The notes under the pieces: generated by a model
The model's database searches: none
The model's input: the letters and a program-made list of their open reading frames with translations, nothing else
Told to the model about the DNA's origin: nothing
Position numbers and translations under genes: made by a program
Origin: Carposina sasakii
Lineage: Eukaryota > Arthropoda > Insecta > Lepidoptera > Carposinidae
Direction of reading: 5' to 3'
DNA length: 64,000 nucleotides
Assembly: GCA_014607495.2 (NCBI GenBank)
Contig: CP053155.1
Location: forward strand, 5,704,001-5,768,000
Part shown: in pieces, positions 46,831-58,872 of the stretch
How positions within the stretch are numbered: the first letter of the stretch is position 1
How the letters are laid out: every line of letters starts with the position of its first letter

Positions 46831-47281
46831 TTTTAGATTATGACTTCTTGTTAAATGTTTAATATCTATTTACATGTAATAAAGATTACATACAATTCAG
46901 AGGTAAGGTTGTAGGCAGACACTTCGAAGATATTTATAAACAGTGATAAAACTGTTTTATCATAATAATATAGGTAAGTACCACTTTCTCTTCCAACATT
47001 TAATTACAATTTCATTAGGTACTGAATGAAAATTATTATATTAATTGAATGCTTTGTTTAAATTCGTCATTTTAGCGCCATAAATCTTTAAAAGAACTGC
47101 ACATGGAACTTATACTCTATTTTAAATAAACTTGCTCAAGATCTCAATAACCTCCCGTCTCGTCGAGACTTCATCCATTGCTTGTTCAAATTACTAGGAT
47201 GTCACAATAACAACTGGATCATATAGTTTCATTGTAGGTAGTAAATATTAAACTAATTAAATATTTAAAATATATATAAAA
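46831..47281. other. No recognisable gene
   Basis: AT-rich, nothing supported. Confidence 0.5.
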
Positions 47282-47605
47282 CTAGTGGACGCCCGCGACT
47301 CCGTTAGCGTGGACTACAGGAAATAAACAAAATATCGAAATGGGGATAAAAACATTTTCCCGGGATAAAAAGTAGCCTATATGTTAAGTGGGACCTGTCA
47401 CAATATATTCCTGAAAACTACATCGAAATCGGTTTAGCCGTTTCTGAGATTAGCGTGCACAAACATACAAATCGACAAACAGACAAAAATCCCAAAAATC
47501 ATTGTTTTGGGTACTATTGCGTTGATAAAGGTATTCTATAATATTTTTTCTTATAAATCTTCCATGTACAGACAGCGACCCGTTACATTTTTATTATATG
47601 TATAA
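47282..47605 (-). mobile_element. Helitron-like element, copy with intact CTAG
   Basis: Inverted copy of 8789-9126. On the minus strand it ends GTCGCGGGCGTCCACTAG|T and starts near TATACATATAATAAAAATG. The interior shares GACCTGTCACAATATATTC and AGATTAGCGTGCACAAAC. Confidence 0.7.
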
Positions 47606-48914
47606 ATTAATTAGATTTGACAAGAAATCATGGAGGTGAAACATTGCATGAGGCGAAGCGTAAAACAAGCCTAGCAGTATAGTTGGCGAAACGAAAGAAT
47701 CCATAGCAAAATCTGATTGAAATATGGCGTAATTACGATTGGGTTCCGACTTCAATGGCAGCCATTGTTACGCAATAACAAAGAGACGAAAAGCCTAAAA
47801 TAACACATTTCAATGAGAGATAGACGCACAAAGCTTTTCAATAGACATTAAAGGCTTTTGTCGTGTTAATGGTAGGAGAGCGCAGTGAAAACTGAAGATC
47901 CGCCATTTTACTGGTCCCTAATAAAATATTATTGATTCTACTTCTGTGGCAACTCAGAAAAGTTTAGTTGGTTCGACTACGATACGAGTAACTACATATA
48001 ATTAAGCAGGTTATGATGATGAATCCAAGCCAAAATCATATTATTTCTAGTCGCTCCATATGTCATGCAAAAACCACAAAGATTCAAATAAATAGAGCGA
48101 TCGTAAAATAAATGCTGTATAACTTTTATAAGTAGAATCCATAAGAGTTCAAAATAATAAGGGTACTTACCTATGTTAGTTGCTCACTATTGTTGATAAC
48201 ATAAAACCTTGTTAGTAATGATAAATTGAACAATAGGTAGGTGCCGTGATTAATTAAGTATTTCTCCCTCTTTTTGGGGAAGTACAAAATCATGTAGCCG
48301 AGGGAATTAAACAGGGATAAGATTGACTGCCTGGGTTAGGTACTTTCTTTCCTGGTAGAGTACCATAAATATTAATGATAAATCATTAAAAAGTAACTTA
48401 ATACCTAATGCAAAGATACAAGTTTTGGTGCTAACGAAATATACTGCACATATACATACCTAAATTTAAAATGTAACCCTTCTGCCTTTCCAGCAAGAAT
48501 AAATGAGTAAGACATTAGTATAGGTAGCCAGTTATCCAGGTACATCAAAGGGCATAAACTTTCACTTAACTCTTCCACCCTGCACCATATAGTCATACTA
48601 CAAATACCCACATATATCTCGATCGTAACTGGGATTCTCGAATCCCAATATAAATGGTATAGGCGAATAAGAATACACGCAATGTGGGAGTACAAATAAA
48701 TAAAAGCAATAAAACAGTGACAGAGGGCTCGTTTCCAATCAGGGATATTGACACGCTCGGGATAGGACGGGAATGATGGGATAGACCCTATTGTGCTGCT
48801 TGTAATGCGTTATTTGCACTATAGTTGATAATGAAGACTTGCATTGAAATGTCGTTTTACATGTTAGATTAGCATGAAGTTACATTATGTACCTAGAAAG
48901 CACTTTTGTTAGAT
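47606..48914. other. No recognisable gene
   Basis: AT-rich. The minus ORF 48405-48695 has no domain. Confidence 0.5.
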
Positions 48915-49213
48915 TAAGGGCCGATTTTTCCAATATTCAGATAGCCTATCTAAAGGATAAATTTGTAGCTGTCATTCTCTAAAACAGTGGTTCCCAATGT
49001 GGTCCAGGTGGACCCCCATGGGTCTATGGGAGTCTACGATGGCGTGAAAAAATGGGGGTTCACAATTAATTCCTATGTGTTGTATTGATAACTTTTGACA
49101 AGGGTCTATTAGAAAAAGTTTGGGATCCTTGCTCTAAAACTTGACCAAGATAGGGACATCATCAACTTTAACTTTTAGAGACCCTATCTGACCATCGGAA
49201 AAATTACCCCTTA
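48915..49213. mobile_element. AAGGGCCGATTTTT MITE, interrupted copy
   Basis: Ends TAAGGGCCGATTTTTCC and GGAAAAATTACCCCTTA form inverted termini. CCTATCTAAAGGATAAATTT on the left and the mirrored blocks on the right mark the palindrome. It is split at 48985-49131 by a hAT-type MITE. Confidence 0.75.
48985..49131. mobile_element. Non-autonomous hAT MITE, 147 bp
   Basis: Ends CAGTGGTTCCCAA and TTTGGGATCCTTG are hAT-type inverted termini. CTCTAAAA at 48977-48984 and 49132-49139 is an 8-bp target duplication. Nested in the palindromic MITE. Confidence 0.82.
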
Positions 49214-50401
49214 GTAGAATAAATTTATACCGTACCCGAGCGTTTACCTATGTTTGTACATGGCTTATGTGTTTTAAGCAAATACTCGTATCTATACTAT
49301 AAATTGTTTGCTTTACTAAAGGAAATGAAAAAATCAAACTCAAAATCAAAAGCAGTCTATTTTAGTAAATAAGAATTCGGAATAAGAAGTATGTAGGTAC
49401 TTTATATTTATGGTAAAGTTTGTAAGCTGACCGCATTAGAGATTGAGATATAAAGCTTCAATTCAAATGTTTATTTATTCCTGTGAAATATCCAGCGCAC
49501 TGGCAAGACTTCTATTTCGAAGTATTTATCTAACTTAGTTGCATATTGAGTGAGAGTGAACAGTTTAGGAAAGCAATTCGAATCATTCGCTGGAAGCTAT
49601 TACTGTTCCTGCGCAATACTGTTTGTCCAATAAAATATTTCTCGGGGTACCTTAGTGGCTGAGCTCATCTTGTCTAGGTGGTCTATGAACCTAAGATTCT
49701 CTTGGCTGCTTGAAACATATATTTCTCGCTTGCTTGACAAAAGTTTCTAAAAAAAAACATAACGAGAGCTTGTAAGTGCAATACATTCAGTAGTAGAATC
49801 TTCTAAAACCTAGTCTAAACCTACATTAATAACATACAAATACCTACTAAATATCAATTTTAAAAGATATTGGTAGGTACCTTTATCAATCTGTCTCGTC
49901 TTTGTAAACAAACAAATATTTTGATAAAGCTCTCATAAAAAGAGATAAATCTATTCTACATAATATAAAGTGTATACAGAAGGTACGTAATTAAAACTGC
50001 TGCAGTCCAGCTGTTTCAAATATCATCATATCCGCAGTGATGACGTCATAGCGGCTGGTTTATTATGTTTTTGTCATGTCTTTTAATCACTAACGCCATT
50101 AGAATGCACGACAAACGTCGCTAAAGAACGTCGGAAATGCGAAATGTTTAATAATGTCGTTCAACCCTTGATACTGAGTACTTATTAGCTCTTATCTAGT
50201 ATCATATTTGGATTTCCATATTTAGAAATATTTTGTACCAAAGCAACGGTTTAAGCTATTACTAAAATAAATTGAAAGTCACTAGTAATTGTATAACGTA
50301 TCCACCTACCACATGCGTGTAAGCGCTTTCCTACTATTGACCGCGAGATAAAAGACCCCGTCTGAATATGGATACTTTTAAGGTCACTATACAATGTATC
50401 G
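49214..50401. other. No recognisable gene
   Basis: AT-rich intergenic stretch up to the P-like element. Confidence 0.5.
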
Positions 50402-50409
50402 CATACGAG

Positions 50410-50440
50410 CATGAAGCAGCGAACCAGTGGAGACGCACGG
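50410..50440 (+). repeat. Left terminal inverted repeat of P-like element
   Basis: CATGAAGCAGCGAACC, then AGTGGAGACGC; pairs with 53062-53092. Directly preceded by the duplicated octamer CATACGAG. Confidence 0.82.
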
Positions 50441-50515
50441 GGCGACCGCACTCACGAAACATATGCTATATCAGTATAATGCTTCGAAAATTTTAGTCAG
50501 TCGGACTTTACAGCC

Positions 50516-50522
50516 TATAAAG
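50516..50522 (+). promoter_or_regulatory. TATA box of P-like element
   Basis: TATAAAG lies 55 bp before the THAP ATG and 106 bp inside the element end, leaving room for a transcription start and a short leader. Confidence 0.5.
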
Positions 50523-50570
50523 TACGCACGTCTTGCAGTCCCGTTTTAAGCGCACAAAAAATTGTTAAAC

Positions 50571-51963
50571 ATGCCTAGTTGTGCTATTAAATGGTGTGGA
50601 AAGAATTCCGGTACTTCAAATTATAAAATAGATGGGATTACATTCCATAGGTGAGTGATTTTCTAATCAATTTAACTAAAAACAAAAAAACATGAAAATA
50701 ATATATTTCAGTTACGTCCGGGCGTGCCCCCGTTGATGTCTTTCATGTTGTCTCTTTCTGATACATGGATATGCGCATGGGCAGTCATCTCTTTTTTTCT
50801 CGATAGTGTTGTCCGCCGTACGTTCAATGTTCATATCGATAAAATACCATTATTATAATCTATATCTATGCAAATAAATACATTTAATAATTTAATAGTA
50901 CATACATACATACATACATAATAATCACGCCTCTTTCCCGGAGGGGTAGGCAGAGATCACGGATCTCCATTTGCTACGATCCTGACACACCTCTTTCGCT
51001 TCATCTACTTTCATGATATTCTTCATGCACGCTCGTCGGTTTAGGGTACTCTTGACTCGACATTTCTTTAGAATTTCACCAATTTGATCGGTGAAAGTCC
51101 GGCGAGGTCTTCCCTTTCCAACCCTTCCATCCACTCTTCCGTTGTATACTTTCTTTGTCAGTCTACTTTCACTCATCCTCTCCACATGCCCAAACCACCT
51201 CAACATACCCTTCTCAATCTTCGTCACCACGTCCTCATTTATACCACACTTCTTTCTGATCACCTCATTTCTTATCCTATCTTTCAAAGTGACTCTACAC
51301 ATACTTCTCAAAGCTCTCATTTCCACTGCATTCACTTGACTTTGATGTTTTGGTTTCTGCCATACCCAACTTTCACTTCCATACATAAGAGTCGGCACCA
51401 AAATACCTCCATGAACAGCCAGACGTGCCGCTTGCGACACTTTCTGGCTACTCATAAAAGAATTAAGTGCCCCATTCACCCGATTCCTAGCATTCACTCC
51501 TTTGCAATATCTTTGTCATGCTTACCATGCCTTGTAAACAAAGTCCCCAGATACACGAACTCAGTCACTTGTTCCAATCTTTCTTCGCCAATCATTATTT
51601 TGCAATTCGCCATTAATATAATAATAATTTAATAGACCTACTCAAAAATCATGAAAAAAATACAGAATACCTACTGCATAGATATAGATGATAATACTGT
51701 TATTTTAACGATATGTACATTATATATACCTATACATATCTATATACCTATATGTATATATAAATCGATTGCTTTTCGTTTGTCACGCTAAAGCTCGAGA
51801 ACGGCTCTGCCGATTTTAATGATATTTTCTGTGTATATTTGGGCGAGTCCAGGAATGGTTTGGAAACGATCGGGATGTAGCAAGTGAAGTTGCTAAGGGA
51901 CCACTAGTTCTAATATAATATATTAATCCGCTTTATTAACACTAACAATTCAAGTCCTTTATA

Positions 51964-52031
<68 letters not shown>

Positions 52032-52210
52032 ATTTTCACATTTTTAGATTTCCACACGACGGCGTGAAGAAAAAAATCTGGAGCAATGCTACTCAAAGAG
52101 ACAATTTCATACCAACAAAATATAGTGTCTTGTGTTCCAGACATTTTAGATCAGATAGTTTTGAAAATTTAAAAAATAACAGGCGCCGATTATATAGCTC
52201 TAGACACTAG
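50571..52210 (+). CDS. THAP-domain protein of the P-like element
   Basis: Exons 50571-50650 (donor GTGAGT) and 52048-52210 (acceptor CATTTTTAG, stop TAG 52208-52210) join in frame to 80 residues. MPSCAIKWC gives the first C-x4-C pair; GITFHRFP, the KKKIWSNA tryptophan and VLCSRHF (C-x2-H) complete the C2CH zinc-finger pattern in the expected order and spacing. THAP domains bind DNA and form the N-terminus of P transposases and many host factors. The usual AVPTIF-type box after the finger is absent: the frame ends YSSRH and stop. No catalytic domain follows, so any product would be a bare DNA-binding domain that might occupy the element's ends. It could equally be an unexpressed relic. Confidence 0.75.
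50899..51622 (-). mobile_element. 5'-truncated LINE inside the P-like element intron
   Basis: AATAATTTAATAG at 50886-50898 and 51623-51635 is a 13-bp target duplication. The minus strand encodes the C-terminal part of a non-LTR RT ORF, including EFVYLG, YGSESWVWQK, LRSMCRVTLKDRIRNEVI, LRWFGHVERM and KGRPRRTF, with one frame break near 51500. A (TGTA)n tail lies at 50899-50920. The large plus-strand ORFs here are shadows. Confidence 0.9.
51765..51908 (+). mobile_element. Helitron-like 3' fragment
   Basis: CGGCTCTGCCGATTTTAATG and the final GGACCACTAG|T follow the pattern of the other CTAG-ending elements. Strongly truncated; lies in the P-like element intron. Confidence 0.45.
51966..52028. 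repeat. (TA)n microsatellite
   Basis: About 31 uninterrupted-looking TA units just upstream of the THAP exon 2 acceptor. The minus ORF over it is meaningless. Confidence 0.95.
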
Positions 52211-53061
52211 ACAGTTCTAAACACTTGAAGTTGTAAGATATTACTCTGCTCGATTTCTGTTCTATATAAAAACATTGTAACTCTATAATCTATTTATGGC
52301 GAGTCAGGTATCTTGCTGCTTATTTTCCCGAATGTTATATCGCCTGAAGTAGCCGTAACTGTAGAATTGATAAATAAATAGTTCTACATAGCCACTACGC
52401 TGTTTCACTTTGCAACCTGAATATACTCGTACCGCTGAGTCATCAAGTAATCTATGGTTACAAAGGCCTCTCTGTGATGAAACTTTTAGCAATATACCTA
52501 AACATGATGTTTTTCTTATTTCCGACCTAAGGCTTTATTGTCTAACATTTATGTTATGTATGACATAAAAAGCGGCTTTCTTTTCATAGTTTGTGAAAAA
52601 ATATCATGTACCTACTTATTTGTTTTTATGTTTTGCCTATCTTATATTAATATTATGTATAAATATTGTAATGCGCACACCATGCACAATACATGAGCGC
52701 ACAAGGCCTTACTAAACTATTGTTATTATGTAAAAACCTTATTGAACCTTAAACGCCCAACTTACAGGCAATACGAACCTATATCATAGTGAATGAACCT
52801 TAATATATATTTTACTTTTTTTATCGCCTGTTTTATTTCAAAATTGAGCTCGTTATCCATGGCATAGTAATCAGACTACTTCATCATCCATCATGCATAA
52901 TCTAACTTTTACCTACGATAAGTGAAATATTTATCGATATCGATAATTTTTTTGTAACCCCTAGAAAATTGGTTGTTTTTGCATCAGCAAATAGCACGCG
53001 CCAAAACTTACCTCTCCCCCCGCCGTAAACTAGTGACATGTATTTAGAACAAAAACTGGCC

Positions 53062-53092
53062 TACGCGCTCTCCACTGGTTCGCTTCTTCATG
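53062..53092 (-). repeat. Right terminal inverted repeat of P-like element
   Basis: Inverted it reads CATGAAGAAGCGAACC, then AGTGGAGAGCG. Directly followed by CATACGAG. Confidence 0.82.
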
Positions 53093-53100
53093 CATACGAG

Positions 53101-56100
53101 TGTCTGGTTTGCTGTACGTACCGTATGTAGTAAGTACGTTTGTATGTTTATGTTGTCCCATATGGATTCGTCATAACACAAGCAGATGTTTGCAGCGGAT
53201 ATATTCCGTTCATTGTTGTATGATTGTTGTGAATCGGCAAAATTTCCGAGAAAAAGGGAAGTATGTAAATAATAAAATAATGATATGTTTTTGTGAGAAA
53301 ACTTGAAAAGCTTTTCACTACGCTGAATAAATATTAGTAACGTTTATTTAAATACGGATGGATGGGTATAAATATTTGGAAAATACATTTATGGGAAAAA
53401 TACTTTTATTCCTTATATTTCGCATGTTCACAGAAAGGAAAGGAAAAGTCTTCTTTCTGGGGCAAAATCTCGCATCAAAGACACGGATAAATCAAATAAA
53501 GCTGTATAAAAAAGCTAGAAAAGGAAATTTTCTTTAAATGTAAAACAACTGATATTTCCTTGCACTGACCTTAAGTTGAGCTGACCTTTCATCAATTTAG
53601 TACTTTCTACAAGTTACTGACTCACTATTTAATTCTACGTTCATGTATCTCTTCATAGGTCTTAAAGGATCAACACACCCACTATCATGTTTTCATTGGA
53701 AATCTATGTAGGTTGAAGTTGATGAAGTTTATTTATTGGAATGCTTGTTTAGTTTGCTTTGGGTCAATAAAAGTCGTATCCAAAAGTCTTTTTTACATTA
53801 TTCTGTAACCCATGAGGACGTTATGAGGATCATAACATGCATAACATATGGAAAACAAGAACCTCTTGAAGAAGCTACAAATTTATGGAACAGGTATAAC
53901 ATTAAGAACTTATCTACATTATGTGACGAGATTTGCAAAGACTAGGCTTTCGGTTCCTAATTTAACTTTGAGCATTAAAAACCTCAGATCTTAAAGTAAT
54001 AAGCTACATGGGTAGTCTGTTTACTAGGGAGGTTTTGTTCCCTTAAAACTCCTCGTGTCAACACGTTTCCGTGAATTACATTTGAAATTCTAAGTAAACT
54101 GGGTTAGGTTTACTTACCTATTTGTAATTTTCTGTTTCGGTGAGCTCGTTTCGTACTAATATTGGACACACGTATATTGAACAAAAGCGTATTTGTGGAG
54201 TTTGTTACCTATATAATAGAGCTACTCGGAGTATGGATAGATTTAACTGTAATAATATGTACTTTACCATAAGTTAAAGTTAAACAACTTTAAGCCACCA
54301 ACCGCATTATGTAAAGATAACAAAGTTTCATTCAAGATCAACAACATTTGGGTGGTCAACCTGACTATTTAAGTGACTCACAAAAAATACCCATGACCCT
54401 CGCCATCTGGACCAAGTGTGAGCAGTTCCGGTCACGACCTCATATTGGTCAATAAAAAAACCTTTCAGCACAAAAATTTGGGTGACTTCTAATTTATCCA
54501 TAGTCTCATGTACTAGCTATGTACTAGTATTAAAATCTACAATTTCGTTAAACAGAACTCTCAGGAATGTTAAATGTATTTCAAGCCCTCTAAGAACGTG
54601 CCGAAATAGGGCGTGACCAAGTCATAAATCCAACATACCCAACTATGCCCAACATCCTTCATCGGCCTTTAAAGACCACCAAGTCTTAAACTTGCCGACA
54701 TCAGACTAAAGTCTCAAGTTTCAATGGCGACCGACGCAGTTCCTCATCCATAACGCGAAGTCACAAAAAAACAATATTAACCGTGACAATCGCGGACAAA
54801 ACTATCCAAAAACATTTCCCACCAAAAATATTATTACTTTCTAATCATACACAGATTAGGGACGCAGAAAAAGGCACATGTGGCATGCAGAAGTCATATT
54901 TTTTAAGACGACGTAACGAATATTAGCGCTAATGCTTTTTAGAACCATTCGATGCACGCAACGTTCAGGGCCGCTTCAAGTGGCCTCTAGTTCTGGGAAT
55001 GCGGCTACCTGCTCTCTATGGGGGAGATAAGAACACACTCGTATAGAAATCGACCTAATTCAATATCGATCACTTTGAGAATAGGATTGACAGCCTTTCC
55101 AATCAGATTGTGCGGTGCGGTGCAATCCTTTATAGACATATACTACAATACTCGTACAGAAACATACGAGCTTATAACACATATGGCGCCAGGCATTCAA
55201 TTGTCTGCATTTATAGTCGCAGAATTAATCACTTGCAACTTGCAAGCAAACTTCTTGGAACCATTGCTCAGTTTCTAACTGTGAACTCGACGTGTAACAA
55301 AACGGATTTAGTCTAAAGATGCAGTAATAAGTATGTGAGATGCATAACATAGAGGTAAAGTTCAAAAAGAACTCAAAGCTATTGAACCCTGTAGTCTGAG
55401 ATATTGTCGCGACTGATTTGATTGTCCGTGTTGGTCTGCATTCACTTTGTCGGCGAGTATACACTACAGTTTACAATGTTGCCGTGAACTTTGTGGTGTA
55501 CAGTTGCGCACGTAAAACGTCTGCGATGGAGCGTCTTCATAAATTCGAAAAGCATGACAAATACGACAGCACGCAAGGCCTTGGCATTCTGACTCTTGCC
55601 AACATGGCGTCATATTCTGTGGTCATATTATCCTATAAGCACAGCGTATCCTGAATGTATTTTAATGTGAAATGAATGTAAATAACAGTTGAGTTAAAGT
55701 AAAATATCCCTATTTAGTCTGTGTAGGAGTCGAATAAGGCTACCAAAACGTTACTTGCGTTTTAACAGCAATAATCACGCTCGACATCGGTCGAAGGAAC
55801 ACGGAACACACCTGGAACAAAAACAAGGCGATGTAATAAAGTCGATACAAAAAGTTGTAAAAACTTTTATTTATACTCGGTAAGAATAGTCGGCTTTTGT
55901 GTCATATATCCGGGACAAAAGGAGGCATGGACGGCGGCCGCAATAAAAAGCCTCGATAAACATTTTTCCATGTCTCAAGCGGCCTTACAAACTAACGTCG
56001 TATTAGTGTTAATAGATGGTTGACTTCTATTCAGGGTAAATTGGAGATGATCCACTATCAGGTGTTTTATTTGTTATTTATAAGTTCTACGGTTTACACA

Positions 56101-57039
56101 CCTCATTTTTGCGGTTTTATACTCGCTTGAAGCACACTTCTATAAAGGTTGTCAAAAGTATCAGAAATTATTAACAGAAAGCATATTTTTTACAGAGTCA
56201 AGTAAATTAGCATTTCGAAACTCATATGGAGCGACGACGCGCCAATACAACATTTTGTGCGTCTCTACTAAATTATCGATTGCTACACGCAGCTTCCTGT
56301 AAATATAAACTTGTAAGCTCCACCTACACAAGGTGACTATTAGATGACAGATGAAGCATAATAATGTTCTATCCTGTATCAGTGCGGTCAATGACCCAGC
56401 TACTGACTCTACCTGAGATAGGAGAGGAGCGTGAGATTGTTTGTAGTGATGCGTAACTTTACCACCTTATACAGTGTTGGTAAGTCGTCGCTTATGGTAA
56501 TAATGAGTGACAATATAAATTAGATGGCTGTATAAGGAATATAAAAGACTCATGATCTACGATTGAATTGTTTATGACAAGAGCTACTGTAGTATATCTT
56601 TATATGCTGGTTGTTAATCTTTTTTTATATTATCTAGCATGATATTGGAGTTTAGCTGACTCTACATAAAGTCGGAGTGATATTCGACACTTGTAGGTAT
56701 TTATTTAGGTAGGTATTCAAAAAATAGTGAAGTCCACTGACCTGCGCTAGTGACTTAGTAGTTCTAATTCTGTTTATTTATTTTATTCCATATAAATCCG
56801 CGGGAATTTTGATGGAAACAGATCACGTGACTAGTGTTTCCACAAGAAACAAAGCGAAATAAATCAATAACATTGTAAACATTCCTTCGGCACTGTAATT
56901 AAATTTACATATATACTTTCAATAGCTGAATATAAGCCAATCAGGGGCACGGAGCCATATCTTATCTGTAAATCTGACTTCGTATCTATGATACACAGAG
57001 GAAGGACCAAGGATACATGGATAGGAATATAGATACCTC
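53101..57039. other. No confident gene
   Basis: A stretch at 53736-53945 reads like protein (HEDVMRIITCITYGKQEPL, then WNRYNIKNL) to a TAG stop, but has no ATG in the open part, no recognised family and no partner exon. ORFs at 55018-55654 have no support. Confidence 0.4.
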
Positions 57040-57049
57040 TAGGTATTAC

Positions 57050-57302
57050 TAGCCGCGTGGTGCCGGCAGAGTAGAGTTTGTACCACCCCATGTCTGCCCG
57101 TGGGTATCGTGCGAGGAGATTAAGGGTTTCCGGGAGGTGGGCAGCAGCGCCTCCAATGCTAACAACATAGTCCGAAAATCACACTGCCCCTGCCCAGCGT
57201 GGTGACTATGGGCAAAACCTCCCTGTAGCAGTAGCCTTGTGGCGTGCCCTGGGGGAGGCCTACGTCCAGCAGTGGACTGCAATAGGCTGAAGAAGAAGAA
57301 TA
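57050..57302 (+). mobile_element. SINE-like element with LINE-type tail, copy 5
   Basis: TAGGTATTAC at 57040-57049 and 57303-57312 is a 10-bp target duplication. The insert runs from TAGCCGCGTGGTGCCGGCAG to a GAAGAAGAA tail, with a short internal deletion near 57185. Confidence 0.85.
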
Positions 57303-57312
57303 TAGGTATTAC

Positions 57313-58229
57313 ATATTTTATTTCCTTTTAAAACGACGAATCTGTAAAATTGGTGTTAGTTATGTCGATTTTTCAGAAACACGATTCATAGACTTTTTTA
57401 CGAGGTTTCAAGGTACATATGCGTTTTGGATTTATTGTTTAGCACTACGTCACCTTAACTCAAGACTAGCTAGCTAGGTCGCAAGGATAAAGGAGATTGA
57501 TTAAGTGAAGAATATTTTTATTACGACAACTTTGAAATTGTAGATAAAGTGCTGAAAGCCGCATTAGAAAAACTGTAAGATTTTTTCGCTCATAGTTGTT
57601 ATTAGCCCCCTACGTAATGGACAATAACCTGAGATTGAAGGGGCTGTAAGCACAAGTAGCTTTGATGGGCCTCGTCTATTAATTTGGTGGGCAGTTGATC
57701 GAGGGTCCTAGTCTTTAATGGAGTGTCTCTAGCAAGACTAATAACATACTCCTATCCACCTATCTCGTCAGATGGCGCTGAGCTGGTTAAATATGTAGAT
57801 ACATTATTAAAATTCTATTAGGTATACAAAATTGTAAATGACCTTATTTCTTAATGGTTTTTAGCAATTATGTGCAAGATTATCTAACATTTATAGACTA
57901 ATGTTAAGTTTGTCAGTTTCGCAAGACTGTTTTATTATCTAATTAAATTTAAGCAGCCTATCTATGTATAATGTATGGGTATACTAAATTCAACACATAA
58001 CCGCTTATATTAATTTTATTCTTAATTCTATCTAAATTGGTTTGCTATTTGTGCGGTTTAATGACAGTACCAAACTGATTAGCTGGATTTATAAATTAAT
58101 CCGTCAAAAGAATTCAAACACTGTTTAAGCTAAACATGCCCTAAATTTGGCAGATATGCCATACAGTTTGCTGTCAAATGTCATATTTAAATGAAGTCTA
58201 ACTTTAAAGCAAATGAGTGGTATTGTGTT
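57313..58229. other. No recognisable gene
   Basis: AT-rich, no supported feature. Confidence 0.5.
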
Positions 58230-58570
58230 TAACTGCCTATGTATGTATGTATGTTCCTTTGAAGCACTACACAGACCAAACGCCTCGACCGATTTTTATG
58301 ATTCATACGTCAATCGATTCCTCTTACCCCGGGGAGTGTCACTAAAGACATGACGTTAGTGAATATCCTATATGGCGACTACTGGACGCCATTTTGTGAA
58401 AATTAAAAAAATTAAAGTCGACAAACTATATCGAGTGGGGTATCGTTGAATAGGTATTTAAAATTCATTATTAGGTTTCTCTCAACATTTTTCGATTCGA
58501 CTAACCGTTTAGGATCCATATCGATTGAAAGTTGCTTAACAACCATTCTCACATATAAGTTTTTAGAGAG
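58230..58570. repeat. Possible dispersed element
   Basis: A TGTATGTATG run, ACCGATTTTTATGATTCATA and CAAACTATATCGAGTGGGGT have the feel of a degraded Helitron- or LINE-derived repeat. There is no second copy in this window, so the call is weak. Confidence 0.3.
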
Positions 58571-58714
58571 CAGCAAGACGAAAACTTCTTGCTGCCGAGC
58601 ATGTTGAGCATGTTTCTTGAAGCGTACCTATTAGTTAGGTACTCATGACAAAAGACTATAAAATAAAAAAACATAATTTAAAAAATCCAAAAACCCGACT
58701 GCTTAAAAAAGAAC

Positions 58715-58872
58715 CAATAATGTACATAATAAAAAAACCGAAAAGAAAAAAAAAACAAGCACTTAGATGTCCGGTGGTCTAGAATTCTATAATATTATTA
58801 TGGAATTAATACTATTGAAGAACATAAAATATTTTCTAATGATCGTAACATAACAACTGAACAGTCGGGATC
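58715..58872 (+). repeat. Left arm of palindromic element
   Basis: Inverted match to 63601-63755 with a few substitutions and small indels. Confidence 0.85.

Larger units (their letters stand above)
50410..53092 (+). mobile_element. P-element-like transposon, internally deleted
   Basis: Target duplication CATACGAG at 50402-50409 and 53093-53100. The inverted ends begin CATGAAG and pair for 24 bp with one mismatch (common core AGCGAACCAGTGGAGA), with weaker pairing to about 31 bp. P elements have 31-bp ends starting CATGATG, an 8-bp duplication and an N-terminal THAP domain; all three traits are seen here. The element encodes a spliced THAP finger (50571-52210), but the rest of a P transposase is missing. 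Its intron has taken up a LINE (50899-51622), a Helitron-like fragment and a (TA)n tract. A 58-codon open stretch near 52392-52565 may be residual coding sequence. Confidence 0.82.

Noticed and set aside
51084..51632. 182-codon plus-strand ORF, the longest on its strand here
   Set aside because: Antisense to the LINE reverse-transcriptase fragment at 50899-51622; the translation is Ser/His/Pro-biased without any domain.
51959..52144. Minus-strand ORF rich in Ile-Tyr
   Set aside because: Translation of the (TA)n microsatellite.
53736..53945. Protein-like stretch ending at TAG
   Set aside because: No ATG in the conserved-looking part, no acceptor of quality and no recognised family; mentioned only as an open question.
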